A DNA stretch of 64,000 bases. Source: Bacillota bacterium. GTDB taxonomy: Bacteria > Bacillota > Clostridia > Christensenellales > Aristaeellaceae. The notes below the pieces were generated by a model that saw only the letters and a program-made list of their open reading frames with translations, was not told where the DNA came from and did no database searches. Location: positions 62,001 to 126,000 of the forward strand of contig JAEZHM010000036.1 of the NCBI GenBank assembly GCA_023416585.1. The letters are read 5' to 3'. Every line of letters begins with the position of its first letter. Within the stretch, counting starts at the first letter, position 1. Of this stretch, positions 34,267-44,300 are shown piece by piece. Both the position numbers and the translations under genes were made by a program.

Positions 34267-34806
34267 ATGAAGCATTCCCACCCTTACGATGCCATCGTGG
34301 TTCTTGGATACAAGCTTAACGCGGATGGTTCACCAAAGGAGCAGCTTATAGACAGGCTAAAGCGGGCAGTGGATTGCTACCGTCAGGGCGCGTCCCACAC
34401 GATTATCACCTGCGGCGGACAAACGCCTAAGACCCCTAATACAGAAGCAGAGCAGATGAAGAACTGGCTCATTGGCCATGAAGTTCCCCCAGGCGCCATC
34501 CGCTGCGAGGACCGCTCCCAAATCACTTGTGAAAACCTGATGAATGCAAAGCAAATGATCACGAAAGAGGAACATCCGCGAATTCTGCTGGTAACCTCCG
34601 ATTATCATATGTTCCGTGCCAGCTGGATTGCAAGGAGCCTGGGCTTTCGGGTGCATGGCTGCAAGGCCCCCATGATGCCCTCCCCGGAAAAGCGCCTGGC
34701 CCGAAAAAGGGAGCCCATTTATTGGCTCAACTATGTGATGGGCTGGGAAACTGGCCGAAAAAAACAACCCCAATGGTTTGCGGCAGCCATCCGGAAAATC
34801 AAATAA
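34267..34806 (+). CDS. YdcF/SanA-family protein (DUF218)
   Basis: 179 aa from ATG 34267, which follows GGAAGGA; an ATG at 34240 one base after the previous stop is the longer alternative. DUF218 hallmarks: YDAIVVLGYKLNADGSP, IITCGGQTPKTPNTEAEQM, SQITCENLMNAK and ILLVTSDYHMFRASWIARSL. The family has a Rossmann-like fold; some members affect the cell envelope, but no reaction is established. It is probably cytoplasmic because no signal peptide is visible. Likely cotranscribed with the AraC regulator. Confidence 0.88.
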   Translation: MKHSHPYDAIVVLGYKLNADGSPKEQLIDRLKRAVDCYRQGASHTIITCGGQTPKTPNTEAEQMKNWLIGHEVPPGAIRCEDRSQITCENLMNAKQMITKEEHPRILLVTSDYHMFRASWIARSLGFRVHGCKAPMMPSPEKRLARKREPIYWLNYVMGWETGRKKQPQWFAAAIRKIK

Positions 34807-34964
34807 TACAGGTGCAGCTCATTGAAGATAGGTACTTGCTTTTCCATTCAGCCTTATGAAGGAAAAGCGGTTTCTGCTCCTGAAAACCGCAAGGGAAAGG
34901 AAGGAGCGTTGTTGAATGTAATGACAACATGCAGGCAAGACAGCGATTCAAAGGAGGAAAGCAC

Positions 34965-36077
34965 GTGCCGCCCCTTTCAATGATGATCAAACCGGCGTCT
35001 GGGATGTGCAACATGTGCTGCTCCTACTGCTTTTACAAAGATGAGATGTCACACCGCAGTGTTGCATCCTTTGGAATAATGAGCGACGAAACGCTTGAAA
35101 ACCTGATCAGGCGTGTTTTTACCTATGCCGACAGCCATGTGTCTCTGGCCTTTCAGGGCGGAGAGCCTACGCTGGCTGGCGTGGGGTTTTATACAAAACT
35201 TCTTGCGCTGGAAAAATCCTACAACACCCGCCGCCAACCCGTGCAGCATGCCATTCAAACCAACGGCCTTCACCTGAGCGACGATCTGCTGAATGTGTTC
35301 AAGCAGGGCCATTTTTTGGTTGGCGTGTCGGTGGACGGCTATCAAGCCATTCATGACAGCCGGCGTTTGGATCAATCGGGGCAAGGCACATATGCCCGGG
35401 TGATGGCCAATATAGACAGGCTGAAGAAAGCGAATATTGACTACAACATACTGTGTGTTGTGGACCAGCAGGTCGCCCGCGAGCCTGAAAAGGTGTTCCA
35501 TTCCCTCAAGGAACATGGATATCTGCAGTTTATCCCCTGCCTTGACGGTTTTCACAGCAGCCTAAGCGAATACAGCCTGGACGCCATCACCTACGGCGAA
35601 TTCCTGACCGCATTATTCGCATTGTACGAACAGGCATTTCGCAGTGGCCATTTTGTTAGCATCCGCGCGTTTGATAATTGGGTCAACATGGCGGCAGGCC
35701 ATCCGAACGATGAGTGTGCGCATATGGGGCGATGCCTGCCGACCTTTCTAGTGGAAAGCAACGGAAATGTTTATCCCTGCGATTTTTACTCGCTTGATGA
35801 ATGGCTGCTCGGCAATGTGAATGGGCAATCCCTGTTCCGCATTGCTAAATCGCCAGTTGGCGCAGCATTTTGTGAAGCTTCTTATACTGTCCACGAGAAA
35901 TGCAGATCATGTCAATGGCAGTTTCTTTGCCATGGCGGATGCCGGCGTGACCGAGAACCTATGTGCAATGGCGAATTGGGTCTAAACCGGCTGTGCGAAG
36001 GCTATCAGCGCTTCTTCCAAGCGTGTTACAGCAAAATTTGCGGTTTAGCCATGCTGCCGCCGCCCCAAATGCCTTAA
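34965..36077 (+). CDS. Anaerobic sulfatase-maturating enzyme (radical SAM, SPASM)
   Basis: 370 aa from GTG 34965, which has AAAGGAGG at ideal distance; an ATG 12 codons earlier lies before that site. The radical SAM cluster motif is C15-x3-C19-x2-C22 (MCNMCCSYC), followed by YKDEMSHR and the glycine-rich FQGGEPTLAG. The C-terminal half carries the SPASM cysteines (CAHMGRCLPTFLVE, VYPCDFYSLDEWLLGN, CRSCQWQFLCHGGCRRDRE). The enzyme oxidises an active-site Cys or Ser of sulfatases to formylglycine using S-adenosylmethionine, under anaerobic conditions. No sulfatase gene is in this window. It stands alone downstream of YdcF. Confidence 0.93.
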   Translation: MPPLSMMIKPASGMCNMCCSYCFYKDEMSHRSVASFGIMSDETLENLIRRVFTYADSHVSLAFQGGEPTLAGVGFYTKLLALEKSYNTRRQPVQHAIQTNGLHLSDDLLNVFKQGHFLVGVSVDGYQAIHDSRRLDQSGQGTYARVMANIDRLKKANIDYNILCVVDQQVAREPEKVFHSLKEHGYLQFIPCLDGFHSSLSEYSLDAITYGEFLTALFALYEQAFRSGHFVSIRAFDNWVNMAAGHPNDECAHMGRCLPTFLVESNGNVYPCDFYSLDEWLLGNVNGQSLFRIAKSPVGAAFCEASYTVHEKCRSCQWQFLCHGGCRRDREPMCNGELGLNRLCEGYQRFFQACYSKICGLAMLPPPQMP

Positions 36078-36084
36078 CACAAGT

Positions 36085-36191
36085 TAACACAGGGGACGGT
36101 TCTCTGTGTTCCGGTCAATATGGAGCCAACTCGCCTATGTTTGCCTCAGCTTCCGCTGTCTTTAAACACAGAGAACCTTCCCCTGTGTTTC
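36085..36191. repeat. Pair of inverted dispersed repeats
   Basis: AACACAGGGGACGGTTCTCT (from about 36089) and a reverse copy AACACAGAGAACCTTCCCCT (near 36165) face each other about 55 bp apart. It is one of several REP-type pairs in the window. Confidence 0.75.
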
Positions 36192-36255
36192 TGAATATTT
36201 ATCGCGGGGTTTGCTGCAAAATAAAAAGAAAGGAAATCAGCAAAGGAGTGGCAGC

Positions 36256-36363
36256 GTGAAAAAGGAACCGAGCGAAAAAATTTTACCGTCCAAGCCAAAT
36301 AGCGCAAAACACAAGTCGCGTCAGGTCAAAAAGAAAACCGGGGATACATCCGGCGGGAGTTAA
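36256..36363 (+). CDS. Small lysine-rich protein
   Basis: A 35-codon frame with GTG start and AAAGGAGTG seven bases upstream. It reads KKEPSEKILPSKPNSAKHKS then RQVKKKTGDTSGGS: highly basic and disordered. No family known. The good ribosome site is the only support; it may be a short expressed protein or chance. Confidence 0.35.
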   Translation: MKKEPSEKILPSKPNSAKHKSRQVKKKTGDTSGGS

Positions 36364-36592
36364 GAACTGTAATAGTGACATATGGTAACATTGGGCCAAC
36401 ACTCCGGCAGATGGAACGATTGGCCGGAATGAACCGTGGGATTGTATTCATGGCGTGGCGGGAGAACCATCCTCTCGACACGCCATGCTTTCAACGGTTT
36501 GCTCCTTATGTTTCGGTATGGCAGAGGGCAGTTCACTAAAAAGCAGGCATCATTTTTCTTTTACAGGCAAATAACGTGCCCAAAATTTCATC

Positions 36593-37657
36593 TTATGCTT
36601 TAATCGCCCAACGCATTTTAGCAGAACGCGAACGGCTATTGGCATGACATTCTTCTGATGATGGACGAATAGGATCGGGTGCTATTTCACGATAAACGCC
36701 TTCCCGGAAAAAGCGTTTAAAAGATTTCTTGACACGACGGTCTTCTCCTGAATGAAATGAAAGAATGGCCACACGCCCTCCGGACGCAAGGACATCAGGG
36801 AGTTTTTCCAAAAATTCATCCAATACTTCAAACTCATGATTAATATCAATCCGCAATGCCTGGAAGCACCGCTGACAGGATTTCTTGATTTCATCTTCAC
36901 CAATATGCGGAACAGATCTCAGAGCATTTTTGATTATGGTCTGAAGTTGTGTTGTTGTTGATATCTCCGTTCCCTTTTTTCTGCTGGAAATAATGCCGCG
37001 GGCGATTTGCTCGGCATAAGGCTCGTCGGAATTTTCGATGAACATACCTTGCAATTCGTCAAGTGAAATCGTTTTTAAACGGTTTGCAGCTGAAATACCC
37101 ACTTTCGGATTAAGCCGCAAGTCCAATGGTCCTTCAAACTTATAGGAAAATCCTCTTTCAGGATTATCTAGTTGCATAGAGGAAATGCCCAAATCTGCCA
37201 GCACAAAATGAAACAGCCCGGATTCCGGAACGATTTGATCTATCTTGGAAAAGCTCATTTGCTTTATCTCTAAAATTTCGGAGCCATACCCCAAGCGCTC
37301 CAAACGGTCTTTTGTACGAGGCAATTCAAGAGAATCTACATCAATTGCATACAAGCGGCCCTTTGATTGTAAGCACTTAAGCATCTCTAAAGTATGGCCG
37401 CCATAACCTAGTGTCGCATCCAGTCCGGTTTGCCCTGGTGTTATTTGCAGGAATTCCAATATCTCCTTTACGCAAATTGGAAGATGCATGCCGGCAGGAG
37501 TACGGCCCTTCTGAATAACCTTTGCCACATCCTCAGCATAATTCTCAGGCTGCAGTTCCTTGTATTTTTCTTGAAAAGTTTTAGGATGGGTGCCTTTATA
37601 TCGAACACGCCGCTGATGTTTTAGCTCTTTCTCATTGGTTGAGTTGCCTGAGTTCAT
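36593..37657 (-). CDS. RsmH-like rRNA methyltransferase (paralogue outside the cell-division cluster)
   Basis: 354 aa. It has the RsmH/MraW order: HLPICVKEILEFLQITPGQT, LDATLGYGGHTLEML (SAM-binding loop), YAIDVDSLEL, HFVLADLGISSMQLDNPERG, FSYKFEGPLDLRLNP and the final ILSFHSGEDRRVKKSFKRFF. RsmH methylates N4 of C1402 in 16S rRNA. Two features set it apart: an N-terminal extension of some 50 basic residues (KELKHQRRVRYKGTHPKTFQ), and its location beside motAB instead of in the dcw cluster. Other Clostridia carry a second RsmH-like gene, so this may be such a paralogue with a different target. The core motifs look intact. Confidence 0.88.
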   Translation of the reverse strand: MNSGNSTNEKELKHQRRVRYKGTHPKTFQEKYKELQPENYAEDVAKVIQKGRTPAGMHLPICVKEILEFLQITPGQTGLDATLGYGGHTLEMLKCLQSKGRLYAIDVDSLELPRTKDRLERLGYGSEILEIKQMSFSKIDQIVPESGLFHFVLADLGISSMQLDNPERGFSYKFEGPLDLRLNPKVGISAANRLKTISLDELQGMFIENSDEPYAEQIARGIISSRKKGTEISTTTQLQTIIKNALRSVPHIGEDEIKKSCQRCFQALRIDINHEFEVLDEFLEKLPDVLASGGRVAILSFHSGEDRRVKKSFKRFFREGVYREIAPDPIRPSSEECHANSRSRSAKMRWAIKA

Positions 37658-37751
37658 TCTCTATCCCCGCTTTTTATTGCTATTGTAACAAATTATATCT
37701 TATCAAATACAATCTGCTAAAGCAACACCAGCAGCCTGGTACGTCCATCCC

Positions 37752-38606
37752 TTATTCCTTAGTGTCAGGGTCCATGATCTCAATGGTGAATTCCACGCGC
37801 CGGTTGTGCATTCTGCCCTCGTCGGTAGTGTTGTCCTGAATGGGGCGGAATTCGCCATACCCCGCCGAGGAGAATTTATCATCACTCAGTTTCGATTTTT
37901 CAATCAGATACCGCACCACACTGCCAGCCCGACCAGTGGAAAGCTCCCAGTTGCTGGGAAACTGCGGCGTATTAATCGGAAGATTATCCGTGTGCCCCTC
38001 AATATGAACATATCGAATGGAGCTGTCATATTTCGAAAGAATATCGGCGATGCTGTCCAGCGTCGGCTTCACTTCTTCCTTGATAATCGCCTTGCCTCTA
38101 TCAAAGAGAACGGAGTCCATCAACCGAATCACAACCCGGTTTTTCCCATTCTTGCTGATGCTGACCTGGCCTTCCAGCCCGGCGCTTTTGAACTGCCCCT
38201 TAAGCTCTTTGATGAACTTGTCAATGTTCGCGTCCATCTCCTCCATTTTCTCGGGGACGGCTCTCACCCCTTCCGCCAAATCGCCGGGGCTGTTGCTCTT
38301 AGTATCCGGAGACTCCATATTGACGCTGATCTGGTCTTCCAGCCCTGCTTTCTTTATTTGCTCTTCTATCGCTTCCACAAACTCTTCAGCACTCGAGCCA
38401 ATATCCATCGTTTGCTGGGCAGCAATGCTCTTTTCTTTTTCCAGTTCAACTGACACCAAACGCGCTTTGACGCTTTGTGACATCAGGGCAAAAGAGAACA
38501 GGAGCACAAATACAGCCATAAGGTCGGTCACCAAGTCGCTGTAACTGGCCAGCCAATTTTCAGACTCATCCTCATCATCATCGTCTTCGCAGTACCGCTT
38601 TAGCAC
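37752..38606 (-). CDS. motB: Flagellar stator protein MotB
   Basis: 284 aa with GTG start four bases after the motA stop. N-terminal membrane segment with the proton-channel Asp: NWLASYSDLVTDLMAVFVLL. A long periplasmic helical linker follows, then a C-terminal OmpA/MotB peptidoglycan-binding domain (YVHIEGHTDNLPINTPQFPS, NWELSTGRAGSVVRYLIE, SAGYGEFRPI). With MotA it forms the torque-generating stator. The linker, with two similar IEEQIKKAGLEDQISV and IKELKGQFKSAGLEGQVSI blocks, is longer than usual. Confidence 0.93.
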   Translation of the reverse strand: MLKRYCEDDDDEDESENWLASYSDLVTDLMAVFVLLFSFALMSQSVKARLVSVELEKEKSIAAQQTMDIGSSAEEFVEAIEEQIKKAGLEDQISVNMESPDTKSNSPGDLAEGVRAVPEKMEEMDANIDKFIKELKGQFKSAGLEGQVSISKNGKNRVVIRLMDSVLFDRGKAIIKEEVKPTLDSIADILSKYDSSIRYVHIEGHTDNLPINTPQFPSNWELSTGRAGSVVRYLIEKSKLSDDKFSSAGYGEFRPIQDNTTDEGRMHNRRVEFTIEIMDPDTKE

Positions 38607-38609
38607 ACC

Positions 38610-39461
38610 TTACGCCCCCCTTCGCCGCTTTTTGCCCGCCTCATAATCAAGCACCTTTGCGTCAGAGGATTCTCTTGACGGTTTCTTCGCTTCGGCCTTC
38701 TTCGCTTGCCGCTTCGTTAGGTAAGTCATCAGATCTTCCCGCAGCAGCCTCGGATTTTTGCCGTCCCGAATCCCCAAAAGACCCTCAAGGAGCAATTCGT
38801 TCCTATCCCTCTCCTTCTCGCTATTGCTTTGCAGCCTCTTGGCCATTGGCGAAAAGATAATGTTCGCTATGACGCCGCCATAGAAGGAGGACACCAGCTC
38901 GATTGCCATCATAGGACCCAGCTTTTCCGGATCCATCATATTCACCAGCATCGGGATCAAGCCAACGTAGGTGCCAACCAGCCCAAGGCCCGGCGCCACG
39001 CTTGCGATCATGCTGACCATGGATATTCCTGACTTGTGCCGTTTATGGATATGATAAATCTCGCTGGACATAGAGGCTTCCAGGACGTCCCGGTCAATGC
39101 CGTCCACCAGCAGATTGAGCCCCTTAATTAAGAAAGGGTCGGTAATGTTTTCCGAATATTTTTCAAGCGCCAGCAAGCCATTTTTCCTGGAGTAGACGCA
39201 TAACTCCGAAATAGTATTGATATCGTCTATCGGGTCATGCGAATCCTGCACAAACGCTGCCTTTATGACCTTGCCTAACGTTTTCACAACGCTGAACGGA
39301 AAAGACATGATCAGCACGCAAATCGTTCCGCCTACGATGATGAGGAACGATGGGATATTGACGAAAAGAGCAAGGTTTCCGCCCTCTGCAATCGCTGCGC
39401 CAATACAGGCAAGGCCGCCGACCAGCCCGATGAATGTCGTTACTGCGAACCTTTTTTTCAT
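38610..39461 (-). CDS. motA: Flagellar stator protein MotA
   Basis: 283 aa; ATG 39461 lies eight bases after AAGGAG, with a GTG one codon earlier as an alternative. Four membrane segments: TTFIGLVGGLACIGAAIAEG, IPSFLIIVGGTICVLIMSFP, MVSMIASVAPGLGLVGTYVG and MMAIELVSSFYGGVIANIIF. The cytoplasmic loop carries MSSEIYHIHKRHKSG. The tail is basic and Lys/Arg-rich. It forms the ion channel with MotB, the next gene. The transcript starts behind a c-di-GMP-I riboswitch, so stator production is probably under second-messenger control. Confidence 0.95.
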   Translation of the reverse strand: MKKRFAVTTFIGLVGGLACIGAAIAEGGNLALFVNIPSFLIIVGGTICVLIMSFPFSVVKTLGKVIKAAFVQDSHDPIDDINTISELCVYSRKNGLLALEKYSENITDPFLIKGLNLLVDGIDRDVLEASMSSEIYHIHKRHKSGISMVSMIASVAPGLGLVGTYVGLIPMLVNMMDPEKLGPMMAIELVSSFYGGVIANIIFSPMAKRLQSNSEKERDRNELLLEGLLGIRDGKNPRLLREDLMTYLTKRQAKKAEAKKPSRESSDAKVLDYEAGKKRRRGA

Positions 39462-39504
39462 CACGCTCTCTCCTTATCTTTTGCAGACGTAACAAAATGC
39501 CATA

Positions 39505-39576
39505 TAGAAAAGCAGCTGCTCCCATAGATCAGCTGCCAAGCATCCAATACATATACCAGACAAAGCGGCTGGATGC
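39505..39576 (-). terminator. Expression platform of the motA riboswitch (terminator and upstream hairpin)
   Basis: After the aptamer, the minus strand has a GCATCCA / TGGATGC hairpin (39576-39540). GCAGCTG / CAGCTGC then follows with an 11-base loop and a TTTTCTAT tail (39536-39505), a plausible intrinsic terminator before the motA ribosome site. Whether the switch is on or off with ligand cannot be read directly. Confidence 0.6.
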
Positions 39577-39656
39577 GGCAACTGGCTGCCCTCGATCAAT
39601 TGCATGACCAGTAGGCCCTGTAGCTTTGCGCCACCGGCTTTCGCCGGTTTTGCCAT
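39577..39656 (-). ncRNA. c-di-GMP-I (GEMM) riboswitch upstream of motAB
   Basis: The minus strand reads ATGGCAAAACC, GGCGAAAGCC, GGTGGCGCAAAGC, ACAGGGCCTA and ends GGGCAGCCAGTTGCC. This follows the c-di-GMP-I pattern: GGCAAA 5' strand, GAAA tetraloop, GxCGCAAAGC, GGGCCTA, and a 3' CAGCC...TTGCC closing the first stem. It lies about 115 bp upstream of motA on the same strand. In Clostridia such switches tune flagellar genes to cyclic di-GMP. Confidence 0.85.
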
Positions 39657-39837
39657 GATTGTCATTTTATCGCCTGGATAAAATGTGTACGACCTTTTTT
39701 GCAGCTTCAATTCGAGTTGTATCTGAGCTAACAGAAATACAACACTATATTTCGGAGAGCTGCTTCTATGTATTAAGCCTTCTGCATTAAGATTGTATAA
39801 AGATTACCTGTTCAGTATTAATAATACATTATAACGA

Positions 39838-40141
39838 AGGGGGACGGCAGACTGTGTCAAAATTTAAAGAATCAGACAACTTATAATAACTATAGAAGCA
39901 AAGCCGAAAGGGTGAAGCGGCTTCCCCGGGTCCAGGGCCCGCCCCCCATCTTATTCAATCGTCGCACTGCTAAGGCTCGATGGTACAGCCACTTTTTTTT
40001 GTTTTTATGCTGCTATTTTCAAAAGGTAACGAAGACGCAGGAAGGAGTAGGGGGGATTTCGATGTCCCCCCTTAACTCCTCCCTGCACTCTCCATAACCC
40101 CCTTGAGACGACCAAGGGCCTCCGGGCCCTGGACCCAGGGA
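39838..40141. repeat. Composite repeat block, left side of the AT-rich island
   Basis: It contains GGGGGACGGCAGACTGTGTC at 39839, CCGGGTCCAGGGCCCGCCCC at about 39927, a GAAGGAGTAGGGGGGATTTC stretch with its complement TCCCCCCTTAACTCCTCCCT, and GGGCCCTGGACCCAGG near 40127. The same modules recur at 44690-45215 in mostly opposite orientation. Confidence 0.7.
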
Positions 40142-40400
40142 AAGAAAACGGATAAGCGGACGCAGGAGTATATGGCGATCTACAAACGCCGTCAACAAAT
40201 CGTTGAACATCCGTTCGGGACGATTAAGTACACGATGCACGTGAACCATTTTCTGCTTCGCACCTGAAGGAAGGTGCGAGCTGAAGTTGCTCTGCTCTTT
40301 TTGGGATACAACATCAAACGTGTGAAAGAAATTCTGGGATTCGTGGGTGTGATGGTACGCATGGACGCCTTCATTGCATTGGCAGCAGCGGAATTTCATG
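40142..40400 (+). pseudogene. Transposase C-terminal remnant, IS1182-like
   Basis: The frame reads TDKRTQEYMAIYKRRQQIVE, HPFGTIKYTMHVNHFLLRT, then a stop. After a one-base shift it continues KVRAEVALLFLGYNIKRVKE and ILGF. 'VEHPFGTIK...FLL...VRAEVALxFLGYNxKR' is the C-terminal catalytic-domain pattern of IS1182-type DDE transposases (Glu of the triad in VEHPFG). The N-terminal two thirds are missing. It shows past insertion-sequence activity next to the defence-like island. Confidence 0.75.
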
Positions 40401-40436
40401 TTACGGTTGCCAGAATGCTTTTCTTTCTGTCTCATT

Positions 40437-40503
40437 TACACAGAAGCATCTGTTTTTTCCTGCTGCTGTGGGCTTTCTGACACAGTCTGATGGTTCTTTG
40501 TGT
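40437..40503. repeat. Island-flanking inverted repeat, left copy
   Basis: ACACAGAAGCATCTG, then GCTGTGGGCTTTCTGACACA and GTCTGATGGTTCTTTGTGTT. The reverse complement of this sequence, with few changes, is at 45268-45335. Confidence 0.75.
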
Positions 40504-40684
40504 TCAGTAGCATGATGCGTAATAATGATGCCCTGCGATAAAAGAAAATGGATATGTATTTCCTTGTTTTTCCGGTTTTGCATATGATATTATGAAAGCA
40601 TGAAAGGCTGCCCTATGGGCGGTCTTTTTCTTATGCACAGAACACCTAGAAATGTGTTCATATGTATGGAAAGGAAGTATTATC

Positions 40685-40888
40685 ATGGAACAATCTCGTT
40701 GGAAACCCAAAGTTGTTTAGGCGGCAATTGCCCCAACCGTTTGTACTCTCTTGGGCAACCTTGGCCTTTATGAGGATATCGGCATCACACAGGAACCGAT
40801 ACAGAATGTTGTGGATGCCATGTTGGCGCTCTTACTCTTAACAGCGTTTGGAGTGCTTAATAATCCAACAGAATCCCAACACTTTTAA
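40685..40888 (+). pseudogene. Phage holin gene with an internal amber stop
   Basis: After GGAAAGGAAG the frame reads MEQSRWKPKVV-TAG-AAIAP then CTLLGNLGLYEDIGITQEPI and ends LTAFGVLNNPTESQHF. Small phage holins have this form (SRWKSK.VW.AI...L...FGxxNNPTxxxxF), with Trp at the position of the stop. One TGG-to-TAG change has inactivated it. It is the only phage lysis-type gene seen and marks prophage debris at the island edge. Confidence 0.75.
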
Positions 40889-41047
40889 AACCCTGCGGTA
40901 GGCCCCATTTATGGGTCCTGCTGCGCTACGATTTATGAACTAATACATTTTATAATTTACCGTGATATACCCTACAAAAAAAATGAATAAACATTTAAAT
41001 GTCAGGAACCATATGAATACCTAAATAGTTGGATTGGAGGAAAACTG

Positions 41048-41326
41048 ATGTTACCATATTTCATGAGCAACCCCACGTTGGGGATAAGTGAAGAAAATTG
41101 TGAGGCAATTGAACTTCATGCAGTATTCACTATTGATGGTCATTTAATCCCAACCTCATATATCAATCGTCAAGGACAAGAATTCACTATAGAGAATATA
41201 GAAGATTATGTATCATATCAATCTATAAACAATTCGAATATATATGCGTTTAAGTGTTGTGTTAAAAATCATACTGTTTATTTGATTCAGTGTGATTCAA
41301 AGTGGTTGCTTTGTGAAATTGACTAA
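41048..41326 (+). CDS. Small hypothetical protein beside the metallophosphoesterase-NTPase
   Basis: A 92-aa protein with GGAGG at proper distance from ATG. Visible sequence: NPTLGISEENCEAIELHAVF, IDGHLIPTSYINRQGQEFTI and a cysteine-containing end (FKCCVKNHTVYLIQCDSKWL). It has no signal peptide or known domain. It is convergent with the 1026-aa gene, their ends only 9 bp apart, and shares its AT-rich composition, so it was probably acquired with it. Whether it functions with it is unknown. Confidence 0.6.
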   Translation: MLPYFMSNPTLGISEENCEAIELHAVFTIDGHLIPTSYINRQGQEFTIENIEDYVSYQSINNSNIYAFKCCVKNHTVYLIQCDSKWLLCEID

Positions 41327-41334
41327 TACATACA

Positions 41335-44300
41335 CTAGCGATTTATACTTCCAATCTTTGCGTCTGTAAGCATATGCTGACTGTTGAATAAAAACTCTGA
41401 ACACAGTTTATTAAATTCATTTTTGCTACAACGATTCATGTATAGATAATTGTATACGAACCCCCTTAACAAATTTGCAGCAAAATTATTCTTTAATTTT
41501 TTCAAATCTGCATACATATTAACTACTTGGTCAGCATATGACTGTCCAAGGCAATTTAGACAAGAATCAACCATAATAAGTTTACCAGCAATACTATTAT
41601 CTTCTGCCAAAACCTTTTTGTTAATAGTAATAAGTGATGAACTAGAAATTGATGAAGATATGTGATGAACAATAACTTCTGTCAGCGATAGCATAAAAGA
41701 AACCAGAAAATGACGTATTAATGATTCAATTTTATCGCGTGATTCTTCACTATGTTCTTGAAGTATTCTATCAGTACAATACGGAATAAAACCTTCACTC
41801 TCGTATTCGAAATCTTCCATTATTAGACTTAGTATTCTCATACCCAATGCTCGTACAGATTTTACGATTCGAATTTTCAACGGTTTTTCAATTGATCCAG
41901 GGTATCCACGATGGATTTGACCCAATACACCTATTGTCTGCATTCCACTGTTTAATTCTGCAACAAGTTGATTTTCTGAAATATCATCTATATTTGTGCT
42001 CTGCTCCTTTACCTCTCCATCATCAATATGTGATTCGTCTAGCCGTTTGAGCTCTTCCTTTTTATGTTCGTCAACTTTATCATCACAAAAAACAACTTTG
42101 TCAAGATAATTCTCTAGTCCTTGATCAACCGATCGAATAAGTGTATTGCAATTGATAAAGTCAAATTCCTTCTTACTATCAAGTATTTTTTCGGCATTGT
42201 TTATAACTAATTCTATGACAATTGGATTATTTGAGAATTGACAAACGAAAACAACTATATTAGCATAATCTTCTACATATAATCTATCGATCAAATATAC
42301 CAATTTGTCATAAACTTCCTTTTTGGCAAGGTTTCTTGATATATATCTCCCACAGAAATAATAATATATATATGGGTATTTAAAGCTAAAATATCCATCA
42401 GGACTCTTTTTAAGGATATATACAGTACACATATCTTTGATGAATGAGCCTATACTGATATCAATATCAACTGCAAACTCATTTCTATATATCTCAATCA
42501 TATCGTGAAGCTCTTCATAAGATAATCTATTCTTATATTTACATAGCATTGAATACGCTAGAAAAGATAGCAGTTCTCGACAAATACTGTCTTCGCTTTG
42601 GTTGTTTCGGGAATATAATGCCAAATTTCGATTAACAATAGTTTCATAAAAATAACCCAGTCGACTACCATCATAAGTAGAGGCATTTCCTGTAGCCAAT
42701 TGTTGCAATACAATAATAATGTAAAGTGGGATTGCCGGAATAACACCCCGGCTCACCATCTCATTTATAATTGTTGTTGCATTTTTTACTTTAGCATCGA
42801 GTTCATTTTGATCAACAAAATCTTCCTTACCGAGAACATACCATTTCGATACTAATTCATGTCTTTTGCTATTCCCCATGCTCATTACTTTCATCAATTG
42901 TAATGATTCGCTATCTACATTAACTATTGTATACGTTTCAGTCATATCCAAGCCAATGCTAGCAAAAAGATATATGGACCCATAGTTGTTTATTAGAAAT
43001 TGAATTACATGCTGCTTAGCACTATAGTTCATCTGGCATTTATCAAATTCATCTATCAATATAACCTTTCTTTTCTTTTCAAGTTGTCTAAACTGTATGT
43101 CCGTTTTTTCTCCATATTGATCACAAAAATTTTCAGTTATTACCTCCTCAATTCTTTCGTCTTTTCTACTGATGAACGATTTGCCATTACACAATACTGG
43201 TATACAATCTGTACATTTAATATAATGTAGACATAACATTTTCGCGATGGTTGATTTTCCTCCATCCTTGTTGCCCATTATGAATCCATATCTATATTTC
43301 AGAATATCACAAAGTGAATTTACGCATACCTTTGGAGAAATCTCAGACATAGTTGTTGAGTCCATTAATAATATATCAGGGCAACAAAAAATTTCAGAAA
43401 GAGTAGGATTTTCTTTGTATGGATGATGTACCGAGAATCCAATATCATCAAGTTGCTGCAAGAAAACGTTAGTAGCTTCTATTGTTTTTTCTTTTCTTGA
43501 TTTGTTACGTTTAAATTCACTAACAGGCATTCGCTCTGAATCATAATAACCTTTTGCATTCCAACGGAAATGAATGTCCTGTATTAAATTGTCTGATAGA
43601 TTTATCTTATAGATAGAAAAACCACTATTTTCATCATTTTTGCTATCTTGTAGAACCATTCCATTTCTCTGTTCAATATTCCAGGTTGGAGCGCAAGACG
43701 ATACTTGGTCTTGTTCATGCTCATGCCCCATAATGACAAATTCTGAAGTATTTCTTAAACGATTACGAAAAAACGCAGCATTATCAGGATTAAGCCAATT
43801 AATTGGATGATGAAATACTGAAATAGTAAATAGGTACTGACTATTATCTATTTGGTAGCTAATATACTCTGGAGGAATAATTCCCGAGCCAGCCGTTTCG
43901 TGTTTTCTTGACATCCAGGCTGTATTATTTAGAACAATTAATATCTTTCCTTCTTTAGTATCAATAGTCTTATGTTTTTCTATCGGATTAATTTCAGTAA
44001 GACTAAATAATGCCTCAAACTCATTATAGTTATTCTGGACAACACATATCCTATCCAAAGTATCTCTAGGGCATGCCGCCCCATTCTTAATTGCATCAAT
44101 AAGAGTATCACGAATAGAATCAGTATTTTCCAAATCACAGTCATGATTTCCTGGTGCCATCGCCCAGTTTACTTGTATTTTTTTCTCTTCATTTATGTAA
44201 TGTTCTATATCAGAAAACAGACTTACTGCATGTTCATATTCTTTCTTTTTTCCGGTAGATGCAATATCCCCACTTACAACCATTATAACAACATCACCCA

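Noticed and set aside
40274..40480. 68-codon ORF as a gene
   Set aside because: Its first part is the C-terminal piece of a decayed transposase in a shifted frame and the rest runs into a repeat.
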